NCBI GenBank assembly: GCA_022376465.1 | Contig: JACDTU010000005.1 | Coordinates: 1,228,001-1,292,000, forward strand | Direction of reading: 5' to 3' | Source of the DNA: Cubamyces lactineus | Taxonomy: Eukaryota > Basidiomycota > Agaricomycetes > Polyporales > Polyporaceae | DNA length: 64,000 bases | Shown: one piece after another, positions 11,160 to 22,687 of the stretch | Layout of the letters: every line of letters starts with the position of its first letter | How positions within the stretch are numbered: the stretch's first letter is position 1 | The notes under the pieces: generated by a model | Database searches by the model: none | The model's input: the letters and a program-made list of their open reading frames with translations, nothing else | Told to the model about the DNA's origin: nothing | Made by a program: the position numbers and the translations under genes

Positions 11160-11776
11160 AATTTTCCCTGATGTCCGCCCACTCCTGCCCACCGTCCCGT
11201 CGTCCCGCCTGCCGCGCTACGCCCGCCGTCTCCCGTGCCTGTACGCGCAGACCCTCGCGTGTTTTACACGCCGCCGTCGCAGACGACGCTCCGTTCTGGA
11301 CGCGTCTCTCGACCGCCGCCGCGCCCAGACGCGTAGTTGCCCGTGTGGCTGTTGACCGGGAACTGCGCGGGCGTTGGCCGCACGCAAGAGCGTTGGTTGG
11401 CCCGACCGCGGGGTCCAACGTTCGCGCGTTGCGCTCTCCCTTGAGGAGGAGGTAGTGTAACGGCCTTGGCCGCTACACGAGCCTCATGGCCATTGTAGAT
11501 TACGATCTGATCACGCGCTTACTTGTATACATGCTCCCTCCCCATTTTGTCTACTTTCCAGCCTCCCTCGCATGCTCGGCATGCACGTTCAACTCACTGA
11601 TACATTCATTAGGTTTTACTTACTTCGTATTTACTCCCAGCTTCGACAGTCCTGTACCCTCGCGGAATCAACGCCAGTAACGGCACCCTGCTGCTTCCCA
11701 GCTTTCTGCCTGCGTGCTCTCGTCCTCGACGCGTCCTGTTCGCACTCTCGCCCTCGCCTCGCCCGCGCCTGTTACA
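11160..11776 (+). mobile_element. 3' end of a Ty3/gypsy-like element with its 3' LTR
   Basis: A GC-rich stretch (11160-11455), unlike the AT-rich sequence to its left, ends in a purine tract (GAGGAGGAGGTAG). A 321-bp sequence follows that begins TGTAACGG (11456) and ends CTGTTACA (11776), the TG..CA form of an LTR with a polypurine tract just upstream. No second LTR was found, and the bases on either side do not form a target duplication. This fits a 5'-truncated element rather than a clean solo LTR. The right boundary falls inside a DUF6533 gene on the other strand. Confidence 0.68.
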
Positions 11777-12794
11777 CCTGGACGTTGTTGGATAGTGCAG
11801 GGAGACGGCGTACAGCTGCCACGTAGGCGTACATATCAGTCAGCGTGATCATCCGACAAGAGTAGGAAGGGGAAGTACGTACTGATCGATGAACGTCGCG
11901 GTAAGCCCGGGAAAGGTAGGGATGCAGTAGATAGGCGGAGGTAGGTTGAGAGGCACAAGGTGAACGAAGTTGTACTGCATGACATGAGAGGAAAAAGGAA
12001 CCGTGAGGGTTGGGCATGGTAGGACGTCAACAGGCTGCTCACAATGTTGTAGCATGCCGTGGCGGTGGAGAGGAGGTAGACCAACATAGCAATCGGCCAG
12101 GTGCGGTTGCTCATGGCGTACGCTCGCAGGGATGAGAATGCTACAGCAGGGCGGGGCGTGAGCGGATGATTCATACTTGGCCATATGCTCTTGACGGGGG
12201 TACTGACCTGCCCAGACGAAGTACGGCGCAACACTGAATACGGCGAGGACTCGGTTGAGGACGACGCAACTTTGGGTAGGTGTCCTCCACGTCAGGATTA
12301 CCGGATAAACGGTCCCATTACGAGATCAACGTACCTCTGGGAGATATGAAGTTGCGAGATGAGCACGATGGCTGTCGTATGCTCACGAGCCTCAGCATGA
12401 CGGAATTACCGCAACGCACCTCGTCTGATATAAGGAAGGATAGCGGGAGCTGCACCGCAAACTGAACGAGCATGATGTAGCGGTTAAGGAGGAAGATGAC
12501 GGATGCGCTGTTGATTTTGCGCCTCCACACGAGACGGACCTCGCGGTCGAGGGTGATCAGGTACTCCCATCCGAGCCATGCTGGGGATTGAGTACGACTG
12601 AGCACTACGAGTAGTCACGCAGCAAAAGGAGAAGAAGCTCTTACCGACGGCGCCCATGAAGGTGAGGTTGTATGTGTAGCTGTGGGCATCATTCCGTGTA
12701 TCATTGTCAACGTCTCAGCCCAGGGGAAAAGGCCAACTCACGTAGTCTGAAAGTCAGAGATGAGTCCAGCTGGCGTTTCTTCTAACCCAGACAT
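11777..12794 (-). pseudogene. DUF6533-type multi-pass membrane protein gene, 3' end cut by a gypsy LTR
   Basis: The start at 12794 gives MSGLEETPAGLISDFQTT, and exons joined by good GT..AG introns continue YTYNLTFMGAVAWLGWEYLI and TLDREVRLVWRRK. These match the DUF6533 block (LL.YDHLLTLDREVELVW). INSASVIFLLNRYIMLVQF, SCVVLNRVLAVFSVAPYFVW and SLRAYAMSNRTWPIAMLVYL follow, all membrane-spanning. The usual C-terminal half, with its conserved (L/M)YRDG block seen in the other copies of this window, is missing. Recognisable sequence fades about 100 bp before the LTR boundary at 11776. The function of the family is unknown; these proteins look receptor- or transporter-like and are expanded in Agaricomycetes. 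Confidence 0.75.
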
Positions 12795-14404
12795 AATTGA
12801 TCCTAGAGTGTGGATTGACCGCCGTTGCCTCGCGATTGGAAAAATTCCTTCCCTAATTCCTTCTTATATGTCTCCATCCCTATTGCGCAGACCAAAGACA
12901 TGAAGACATGTCAGCGATGAGGATATATGTCAGCGCCCGTGGAAGCCGCAGCTTCGAAACTCAGAGAGTCTTCGAACTCGAGAAAATCTGCCAGCCCTGT
13001 CGCGCTATAGCACTTCTGTAAATCATAACATCCAGATGCGCCCATATGCGGTTCCGCGTTCCCAGATGGGGTTGTGTCATGAGCAAGGCGCGCACGGTTG
13101 ACATGGGAGCAACAGGCCGGGTGAAAGGCGGGCGCGAGCCAAGCACCATGAGCTTGATGGGTGCATTTAGTCTTGTGCTATACTCACAAGGCCCATCTCT
13201 TGAAGGCTGCTGAATATGTGAACGGCAAATAGACCAGGCTCGCGCGTTGATAACGAACTGGTCTTCGCTAATACGCGGCGATGATGCCCTACAGACTCAC
13301 ACTGAACAGGCGTCAAAAAGAACTACACGCGCAGTAGATTGAGTACAGACTCGAGGGAGACGAAGATTGCACGACTCACCGTAGCGACATCAATCCGTGT
13401 TCAGATTCACCTCTGTGTGGGAAATCACAGCTCTGACATATATCCATGACGTTCGCGTGATATACTAGCGGAAGGAATCGCATTCTGCGAAACTGAGACA
13501 GTGTTGCATGACAGCTTGAATCTATCAGACCATACTATGCGCCTCGAAACTGTATGATTCAACGTTGAGCAATGAGCACACACACCTTCATATGAGGCCT
13601 GCTTGAGTAGGCGAGCCTGGGCGGTTGAGACTTGAGAACCGCAGTGCTCGGCCAGATCAACATGATAGAGAAGGGTTCAAGTGGGGAATTGCAAGAAATG
13701 CATCCATATGGTCGGACATCCGGTGATTTCCAAAGCGTTTATGGGTGCTTAAGTGGTAGAACTTAATAGAGGAAACGACAGAAGTTGGGACTTGGGACTG
13801 CCGAACTGGTATAGCGCTAATTGGGCGCTTAAGTCTCTCCGCCATTCTCAATCCAGCCTGAGAATCACATCCTCATCCGCGGACCGCGTCGCTACTTCCC
13901 ATCATCGAGGCGACTGGCCCACTGCCCATTTACCTCTAGCTGCAAACACTTTGCACTGTTTTTTATAATGCGCCAATGACAAATAGCTCCATATATACGC
14001 CCAGAAAAGCCCATCTTCACTTGACGACTTCGTTGAACGAAGCCCTCGGTCTAGCGCACCTAGGTCAGACTCATGCGGATATTCTCGCTCTCGCCCCGCT
14101 GCAAGGTTCTTGCCGTACGTACGAGCACCCCAATTCCGTTCGGCCAAGACGTTCATGAGGCACATCAGAACCCAACCCTACCGCCTGACTGATGGGCACA
14201 GCTCGGAGCTGCGCCGCACAACTGCGCCTATACTGTCTAAGGCACCCTCGACGTCAACACTCAGCAGCCGCTACGAGTACTGTCACCGCCTATTATTCGT
14301 CGAAGATGGCTGCCGCGTCGGCTTCGAGGAGACCAGATGCATAAAATGCTTCGCGCATAGTGGAGACGTAGACTCGTCGCATTGACATCACCAGCAACGA
14401 AGGG
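12795..14404. other. Intergenic region between divergent DUF6533 pseudogene and FAD oxidase
   Basis: Only short, uninformative open frames were seen on either strand. There is a TATA-like string in the right part (about 13991-13998, CATATATA). This must contain the promoter of the oxidase gene that starts at 14405. No repeat or RNA gene was recognised. Confidence 0.5.
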
Positions 14405-16536
14405 ATGCCAAGAGTCGCCTCGCTGTCTGTTCTCTTGTTAGTCTGGCTGGCTGGGCAATTCGTACATGGTTTCCAGGAAAGCAGCCCGCGATGCCGCTGC
14501 CTCTACGGTGACTTATGCTGGCCTAGTGAAGCCGAGTTTGCTCAGCTCGAGTCGGAACTGTCTCGCCCCCTCGTGATGCCCACTCCTCTTGCTCTGCCAT
14601 GCTATCTCGCGACCACCCCGTACACTCAATCGAACTCTTCTTCTGTATGCTCCACTATCACCGCAAACTGGGACAACGGTACTTTCAGGTCCGGTCATCC
14701 CGGGACTATGGAGGCGCCCAACTTCGAAACGTTCATCACCCCTGCCGGCCAACTCCACGCCTGCTTCTTGAACACGACGTTGGGCGCGCAGCGCTGTGAA
14801 CAGGGAAGCGTACCCGTCGTCGGGGTCGAGGCACACACGGTCAACGATATTCAGGTTGCTGTGAGATTTGCTGCGAGACACAACCTGCGACTGGTCATCA
14901 AGAACACGGGGTACGACTTCAGTGATTCTCACTCCCTGCTAAAGACGAGACCCCAGAATAACCACATCCTCTTTAGGCACGATTATCTCGGCAGAAGCAG
15001 CGGGAGAGACTCCTTCATGATATGGACTCATCACATGAAGAACATTACCATGCACGAGGCGTTCCGTCCGTCAGGGTCGCTGTCGGGTGAAATCTTCGAG
15101 CATGGTAAGTGCTTGCTGGCATATCACGGATGCCTCTGCCGCTGTCGCCCTTAGTTGACAAAGGCTCTGAAGCTATCACTGTCCATGCCGGTGTTCAATG
15201 GCAGGAAGCGTACAACGCCGCCAATGCTTCAGGAAGGATGATAGTAGGTGGCGTTGCAGCTGGCGGTTCAGTCGGCGCGGCTGGTGGGTGGGTGCTAGGG
15301 GGCGGCCAAAGTCTCGTCTCTCCTGTATATGGATTAGGTGGGTTTGCAGGCGCGATGTGCTAGTATAGTGCTGAATGCCCCGTCCCGCCTAGGAGTTGAC
15401 AACGTACTTGAGCTTGCCCTCGTCCTCGCTAATGGCTCGCATGCCACCACAAATGCCTACGAACACCCGGACCTCTTCTGGGCACTCCGCGGTGGCGGCG
15501 GCGGAACGTTTGGAGTCGTCACCTCAGTGACATACAAGACATATCCCATCGTTCCTACAGTCTCCGCATCGCTGGTTGCTTCAGCTAACACCACACAGTC
15601 AACTCTCTCAGGATCCTTGGCGGATGCTTTCACCGAATTCGTGCGCATCACCCCTGCGCTAACGGATGCTGGGTGGGGCGGTTATGTTACATATGGTCCC
15701 GGGACCCAGGGCGGTCTCACGTATGAGCTTGTCGCAATTGCTCCGAACCTCTCATGGGAAGAAGCCAACGCGACAATCGTCCCCTACTTCGACTATGTGC
15801 ATGCGCTCGCAGAGAACTCTACTGGCTCAGGAACTACCGAGACACAGCTCACGGTATCCGTGGCTGAGACTACGCTCTACCCCTCGTTTCTCTCATGGTA
15901 TACGGCTAATATACCCGCGACCGGTCTGGTGGGCTCCAATCTCAACCTTGGTTCCTGGCTTCTCCCTAGAGATTTAGTGGAGACGGATCACAAGCGGGTC
16001 GCAGAAACACTTTCGACGGTTCCCGGTCTAAGCTTCGAGTGAGTCGTAGCAGGACGTATGTTCTCCAACGAAGCTCACTGATAATCCTGCGATCCGCTCC
16101 TAGATTTGTTGCGGGTGGAGCTGTGTCACGGACGAACGCGTCTTCGACCGGACTCAATCCCGCATGGCGCAAGGCTCTCGTACACACTATCTTTGGAGTG
16201 GCTTGGGCCGACGGCACGTCGGCAGCAGAGATAGGTGAGATACAAGACACCCTCAAAGCTACGAGTGCGAAAGTGAGGGCGCTCGCGCCGGATTCGGGGG
16301 CATACTTCAACGAGGTGGGTCACGGAGACATTCGCTGACTCACGTTGCTGTTGTAACTGAACATGAATGAATAGGCGTCCATGTTCGAGCCAGATCCGCC
16401 CAAGGCGTTCTTTGGGGCACACTACGAGAAGCTCAAAACGATCAAGAAAACGTATGATCCAATGGATCTATTCCTGGTTCTGGAAGGAGTAGGATCGGAT
16501 GAGTGGGACAGAGAGCTAAGATGTAAGATACACTGA
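14405..16536 (+). CDS. Secreted FAD-linked oxidase of the berberine-bridge-enzyme (BBE) type
   Basis: The protein starts with a signal peptide (MPRVASLSVLLLVWLAGQFVHG). An FAD-binding-4 domain follows: PVVGVEAHTVNDIQVAVRFA, then LVIKNTGHDYLGRSS, whose His is the expected covalent FAD attachment, formed across a 66-nt intron (14911-14976) that happens to contain no stop. Next come SFMIWTHHMKNIT, HAGVQWQEAYNAANASGRM, AGGSVGAAGGWVLGGG, and GVDNVLELALVLANGSHATT. The C-terminal BBE domain ends FFGAHYEKLKTIKKTYDPMD...GVGSDEWD, stop at 16536. About five introns are recognised. The usual GGGHS motif reads GGGQS here. Such fungal enzymes oxidise sugars, alcohols or secondary metabolites with oxygen, giving peroxide; the substrate cannot be read from sequence. 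Confidence 0.92.
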
Positions 16537-17043
16537 GGCAAATAGACAGTCTATGAAAGAATATCTGCGCTGGTGGGGGGGGGGTCGACTCAAGACTAAG
16601 GCACTTCAAGGGAGACACTAACGTTCAGCTCCAACGGCGATAGTACACGCTCGCAGTGAGCGTGAGTGTAAGCGCCCATGCGGTCAGTGGCTGCAGGCCC
16701 ATATTGGGAAAAGACGTTGAGCGTCTCATACGTTTGACCACTACTTGCACCTTGACTCAACACGAATCCAGGCTTGAAGTCGCCTTTGCGGCAATCCTCG
16801 GCGACAGTGCTATGTATACAATGCAGTCAAAATACCGGGAGCTTTGCAACACTTCGCCCGAGACGAAGCAGAGGACGGAGAAGGCGGTCCTCCAGCTGGG
16901 GAAACCTAACGGTCCGGTGACCCCACGCCCTGAGATAACACGGCCATGACGCCCCATTTGCGCCATGCCGTCCTTGGGCCTCGATTACCGAGAAAACTAG
17001 CCATCTCAGGCTCGCAGACGCATGTGTTCTGCGTCTTGCCATC

Positions 17044-19058
17044 ATGCTCTTCCGTGCAGCCATCCTCTCCCTCCTGCTCGCGTGCTCTCTGGCTGGGGCG
17101 ACCACCACACTTGTTGCTGCCGCTGCGGATCCACCGGACTCCGCCAAAAAGTTCCGCAGACTCGAAAGTCTTGAGAAGCAGTGCAAGTTCGTGCTCGGCG
17201 GGCAGTGGTTCGATCTGTGTCCTGTCCTTGAGGGCAACGATGGCGGGTGGAGACTCGAGCTCGAGCTCAGGACGCCGCCAACGATCACGAAGACATCATA
17301 CAGCATCAAGCTGAGAGGCCCGCTCGAGACGGACCAAAGTGTGCCTCAGTATGAACAGGTGAGTAAACTGATAGGCGGTGAACCTTGTTGAGCATCCGGG
17401 AGTCCCTCCTTCCGAGTCGTCGTGAAAGCCCAGGGCGGTACCATGGCGTCTACTGCTGGGCTCATGTACTGTCCTTGGCCAGCTTGTTACGCCAACTAAT
17501 TTTGAGGCGTCCTTGCGATCTTATTCTACTTCCTCTTTGAGAATGGTCATAGTACAACTTGTACGTCTCTCGCAGCAGGGCACACATGGCCAGGCGAGCG
17601 GGGGCACGTCTCTACGTCTTGGCCACCACAGGCTGTCGGCTTTCATATTCGTCTCTTACCAAGGATGCGCGGATTTAGAAACTAAATGGGCTCCAGAGAC
17701 GAGCCCGGAACAGGGTCTCTTGGCAGCCGAAGTGTCAGCATCGGCTAGTACTATGGGGCAGTATATTAAGTCTGAGATCGAGAGTTTGACTATAGTCTAG
17801 GTTGGTTTCGGCTATGCAGCTATGGGTTTGGCCTGGTTTACCTGTCTAGCCCCCGTAACGGGTCTATCCAGCGTACAGTCTGTCATAGCGGAGAACTTTC
17901 TATTACTCTGTTCGATGCTCTCGCTTCATGTGGATTGTGTATGGGCTGTATCAATCTTGGATCGCTGGTACGCCATGGTACGCCGTGGCCTACCGGATTA
18001 CGTGAGCATACGCGAACAGCCTGATATTGACCACCTTGTACCTCTCAGTGCCCACCTGGGACATGGATATGCTCGATTGGTCAGTATGGTTGTTGGCGTA
18101 GTATAACCTGAGCTCGGAGTGTTGACGGTACAGGATAACAGTTACCAACCGGCGGCCCAACCACAAAGAAGAGGAACCTCGCGTATTGCAGACCATCCCC
18201 ATCGCAGGAGCGATGAATCTGCCAAATGCCACCCGCTACTATCCTGGCGTCAACATCACGGCGCAGCTCGCCCCTCCTCGTCAAGAGCCCGAGGCGAAAC
18301 ACGGTACGCAGCCCTGCCGGAATCCAAGCCGGCGGATGTGATGACTCATTTGAGTTGGCGCGAAGATGTTCTCCACATTCACTTGCATGGTGGATTCTAC
18401 GTGTATCGCCACCAGAAGGCCGACATCCAGTTCGTGTGTGACCACGATGCCGACGAGGTCTGTTCGTGCTCTGTACCGAACCCGTACGCCGGTCGTGTCT
18501 GACATCGTTTGGTAGCCAACATCACCATCATTTTCTTGGGCCTGGAACGGGACGTACACATTCCAATGGCGTACAAAGCACGCCTGCGGCAGGTCGATCG
18601 GAACAGGTACCGCGACGGCCACCATGCCGGCCAAACCCACCTCCAGCGGACCTGCCGAGCCCGCCGAAAACGACTCGCCCCCCGTCGACGTCCCAGAAGA
18701 CCTCGCCGACGACCCGCGGGGGATCTCCGGCCGCATGTCGCACTCGCTGCTCGTGCTCGTGCTCTCCTCGTTCACCGCGCTGCTCGCGCTGGTGTACGTC
18801 GCGTGGTTCCCGCCGGCGCGCGTGCGACAGTACGTGACGCGGTTCGTGAAGGCGCACCCGCGCCTCGCGCGCTTCCGCGTGGGGGAGCGCGTCCTCATGC
18901 GCTGGGCGTACGAGGATCTGGAGCTCGTGGACGAGTATGGGTACGGGGAGGGCGAGGAGGACGTGATGGTCAACTTTGCGCCTGATGCGGACCCGGAGGG
19001 CATCCCGCTGAAGCCCTCCCCGAGGCTTGGGGGGCGTACAGGCTACGGAGCGATGTAG
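17044..19058 (+). CDS. ATG27: Autophagy-related protein 27 (ATG27), type I membrane protein
   Basis: ATG27 is a transmembrane protein cycling between Golgi/endosome and the autophagosome assembly site, linked to ATG9 traffic in yeast. A signal peptide (MLFRAAILSLLLACSLAGAT) precedes the mannose-6-phosphate-receptor-like luminal domain: QCKFVLGGQWFDLCPVLEG and TPPTITKTSYSIKLRGPL. Next comes a 31-nt exon (18049-18079) giving CPPGTWICSI, then VTNRRPNHKEEEPRVLQTIP, LHIHLHGGFYVYRHQKADIQ, FVCDHDADE and WNGTYTFQWRTKHACG. The transmembrane helix is SHSLLVLVLSSFTALLALVY, followed by a basic cytosolic stretch and a short acidic tail; stop at 19058. Intron 1 (17359-18048, 690 nt) is about ten times the local norm, whereas introns 2 and 3 are 62 nt each. 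All expected blocks are present, so the gene looks intact. Confidence 0.88.
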
Positions 19059-19467
19059 CTTGCCGTCTTGTCTCGAGGTCCTCTACCACCTCAACGTCAC
19101 TTCGTGCCTCGTGCTTTGTTCCGGATGTTCGTGTGTATGTAACAAATAGATACCTGTACGCGTACTGTGTCCGATTGTACTGCTTTGTAGATGTGTAGAG
19201 TATATGCTCGCTGTGTTCGTGTTGTATTTAGCTGTCAAATGATTCCATGTACTCATGTCTGTGCTCTCTCATACCCATGCTAACTGAGTCCAGCATCTCA
19301 CCTAACGGTACTGCAGCCTTGGATACGCACCGCAGCAACGAGCATATGGATCCATCGCCAGAGATATAACTATATCCATGTTACACGAACATACCAGAGG
19401 GAAGGTGATAGCGTGGCTGTACAATACAAGGGGAAGGGAATCGCAGGTGTCACATGATTGGTCACTA

Positions 19468-20084
19468 TCAACCCCACGCCGCGGTAGTACTGAACGCAAG
19501 ATGGGTGAGATGGGAATGGGATCGTGTAGAAGACCTCCAACTCACCTATAGTTCACTATTAGGTGGCCTTCCGTGGAGAACGACTGCAATTACGTTAGGA
19601 GGGAGATACGATATCGACAACCAACACTCACCTTGAAGAGGTTCGCGACGGTATCATCGGGAGCAGGAGAGAATGCCAAGTTGATGTAGGTAAACTAGGA
19701 TCCAGGCATGGGTCGGTTTGTGTCGCGTAGGTAGAGAAGACGGATGGAGCTCACCAGAGGATCGCCCTGTTTCCAACCAAGCTCTTTCCTCAAGAACTGG
19801 ATTACAGCCTGGAATCTATTCGACGCGGTGATCTTGTAGAAGTTCTGCTTCATGATGGGGGCGTTTCCTACGGCCTTGAAGCGGACGACAACTGCACGCA
19901 TACACACGAGCGATGAGCCCGCCACAATGCGCTATGCCCTAGGATGAAGAGCTCACGCACCTTTGTTGCCATCCTTCTTCTTGTAGTTCTCAAGAGCCTC
20001 CTGGGCCTCCTGGAGGATGTTACCGCCGTCGGAGTAGGTCCATGCTGAGGGCAACGCACGAGAGTGTGGCTCTGGGCTTGCCAT
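19468..20084 (-). CDS. ATG12: Ubiquitin-like autophagy protein ATG12
   Basis: ATG12 is conjugated through its C-terminal glycine to ATG5; the conjugate, with ATG16, promotes ATG8 lipidation. The start at 20084 gives MASPEPHSRALPSAWTYSDG, then EALENYKKKDGNK. After an intron comes the hallmark VVVRFKAVGNAPIMKQNFYK, followed by ITASNRFQAVIQFLRKELGW. The next exons give TFTYINLAFSPAPDDTVANL and SFSTEGHLIVNYS. The last exon gives TTAAWG, with Gly as the final residue before the stop at 19468-19470, as needed for conjugation without processing. Four introns with consensus ends are seen. The gene faces ATG27 tail to tail, with about 410 bp between their stops. Confidence 0.93.
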
Positions 20085-20763
20085 GGACGTCGCCGTAGGC
20101 CGCTTCGCGCTGCACGCCTATACTAGCGCCCGTAGCTTGCAGTATGCCAGTCCGGCAGCGCAGGCCCGGTGTTCCGGTTCCCTTTGAGCGACAGTTGCGC
20201 GCTTGTGGCTGCTGCTTTGTTTCTTCTCAACTCCTTGGACCTTCGTTGAGGCCCATCCTCCTTCCACGGCTTCCACTGGCCATGCATGCTGCAAATTATC
20301 AGCTCGTTCTATCGTAACATCAGCAGCGCCGAGCAAAACGCCCGCCCTTCGGCGGGTAGAGTGAGGCTTTGCGTGTCTCACCGTCTGTTGCATCTGCTGT
20401 CATTTTCAAATATCAGCCATCCGCGCCGTCGCTCACTCAAAATGCGACCGATGATCTGAGACGCTCAGCATCGTCTCCCCTATCCACTGCAGCAAGCCTC
20501 AAGTTTTAGCCCCTTGAGAGGGACGAGACAACCACTGTTTCTGATGCACGAATCAGGAGCCAGCCATTTGAGCCCAGCGTATGCAACGATCGGGAAGCGG
20601 TACTGTCGAACTTGTGTCCCGAACCTATCGGCCCACCTTGACCAGGGTAAACACATCTCTTGCGCCGAGGCTGATGACGAGTTACAATCTTAGCGCGACA
20701 CGCTGGTTCTGTGCCTCGGCCATATGTGATGTTGCTTCTGCACTGCCCGAGACTCGACGCTGG

Positions 20764-20770
20764 TATTTAA
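20764..20770 (+). promoter_or_regulatory. Probable TATA box of the hemerythrin-domain gene
   Basis: TATTTAA at 20764-20770 lies 57 bp before the start codon at 20828, at the right distance for a core promoter with a short leader. Confidence 0.5.
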
Positions 20771-20827
20771 GACCTCGAGGGGCGTGCTGTTTCACGCACT
20801 CGTAACCTCTCCTACATACCAACCACG

Positions 20828-21775
20828 ATGGCTACCGTTCCCACTGACCCGTTTGAGTTCATCCACTGGAACATGAAGTTAGGTGAGCCACTTGAGGCGT
20901 CGTAGCATTTGATGTCAGACTCACATTCATTGCGCCTAGCCCACCGAACATTTGAAGAGGGTTATGGCATCATTGTCTCGAAACTCGACAACCCACCAAC
21001 CGACGACTTGAAGAACTTCCTGGGATATTGCGAAGCCTGGGCTCATTCTATCATCCACCATCACGACACGGAGGTCCGTGTAATCCTATCCTATGTCATG
21101 AACGTGTTGCTCATGCGCGGATAAACTTCAGGAAGCTACGCTTTTCCCCGTCCTGAACACAAAGATGGATTTCTCTCACGAGAAGGAGCAGCATGCCGCC
21201 GTACACACGTTCTTGGACGACTTCCTTGCCACAGTCCAAGCGGCTCAGGCCGATACGTCCAAATTCGACGCCGCCAAACTCAAGAGCATGCTGGAGTCAT
21301 CGAAGGATGCCATAGTCAGTCGTTTTCCCTAACGTGTGTGGCCAAGAGGTATCTAACCCAATGGTGGGGCGTAGTTCACACATTTCCGGGAGGAAGTCGA
21401 GCATATTGAACCCGAGATGCTCAAAGCCGCAGGTTTCACTACTGCTGAGTGCGCGAAAATCATCGCAGACGTAGACAAGCACGCCAAGAGCCACGGCGAT
21501 CCTTTCCTCGTTGTTCCGTTCATGCGCAGGTAAGTCCGAACTACACGCTATCGTAGCTTCGACTGAGCGTTTTGATACCTGTGCAGCCATACGTCGCCGG
21601 AATACAAGGATATTTGGCCGCCAATCCCATGGATCGTCCGCAAGTTGGTTGTACCATACGTCTTGGCGAAGAAGCATTCGGGGTACGTCTATGGACGTTT
21701 GACCTACCATCACGATCACCGCTGACCGCTAACCACGACAGATACTGGAAGTACTCGCCATATGGCATGTCTTAA
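20828..21775 (+). CDS. Hemerythrin-like (HHE) domain protein
   Basis: The start MATVPTDPFEFIHWNMKL is followed by exons joined across short introns: AHRTFEEGYGIIVSKLDNPP, NFLGYCEAWAHSIIHHHDTE, EATLFPVLNTKMDFSHEKEQ and HAAVHTFLDDFLATVQAAQA. Then come THFREEVEHIEPEMLKAAGF and the end GYWKYSPYGMS, stop at 21775. The conserved His/Glu residues (HHHDTE, EKEQHAAVH, EEVEH) fit the four-helix HHE cation-binding fold that holds a di-iron centre. Roles proposed for fungal HHE proteins include iron, oxygen or redox handling; none can be assigned here. There is no signal peptide, so a cytosolic location is likely. Confidence 0.86.
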
Positions 21776-22687
21776 CGGTATCCAGATCTTTGTCTCACGT
21801 CTTCCCCATGTTTTCTACGCTTATCATTGCTGTAATCACGGTCACTATGTTACCCCGGAGACTTCACTCGGTGAATCATGGCTACTGAGTCGTGACCCAA
21901 ACTCTTAGCACCGACCCGATACAGCTATGACAGTTGTATACTCACTGCCACGCAGTGCCATACTGAGCGGCAAACGCGTTTCCTCCGAGATGGTAGGCGC
22001 GCAACGACCGGATCGACTCGGATATCCGTTATGGTAAGTATTGTCCTCCGGTGACCATCGCAACACTGGACTATCCAAGGCCTCGTCAATATCTCCTACG
22101 CTTGTCCCGGCGTGCTGTGCGCCGTATATCCCCTCTTCCCAACTTGAACGGCAAGAGTATGGGAAGTGCCACGACGCCTATGGCAGGTAATACGTCCGCT
22201 CCGATGCGAAAACGTATATCCGGATCTTTCAGCAGCTTCCCTCCGGATTCTGCGCCGAATCCACCCATCACCCAGATGATCCTCGAGGCTGGGACCTGGT
22301 GCAGGCCCATGAGCGGACTGCGCTAACCCCATCGTGGCCACAGCTGTACAGTCGCTCGCCCATCGCGGAGTTTTTGCCTGCCCATGTGTTGTCGCGCCTT
22401 CGCCATCCGGCGCCCTGTGTCTTCTTCAAGCTTCCTTATCACGTCTAGCGTCACGGGCGGTGAGTGGCCGGGCCCTTCGAAATCGAACGCAGGCGGTCCA
22501 TCTCAACTTCGCGGTAACGCATCTCATTTCCGCGCAGCCGTGATAAGTCTACCGCGAGGCGAGCACAACAAAAATAAAAGGCACGCGTAGTTGGGAGGGG
22601 CGGTTGCTCTTTTTTGTTCCCCGCTTTGCACGCCCACTTTGTTCTTGCGTGGACCCCTGGTCGATGTCTGCGAATTGAGCTTGCGGG
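21776..22687. other. Intergenic gap with one weak minus-strand ORF
   Basis: No convincing gene. A 74-codon minus-strand frame at 22086-22310 has a smooth composition (glycine-rich, one hydrophobic run) and might be a decayed exon, but nothing in it was recognised. The rest is presumed to contain the HHE gene's 3' end and the promoter of the DUF6533 gene at 22688. Confidence 0.4.
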
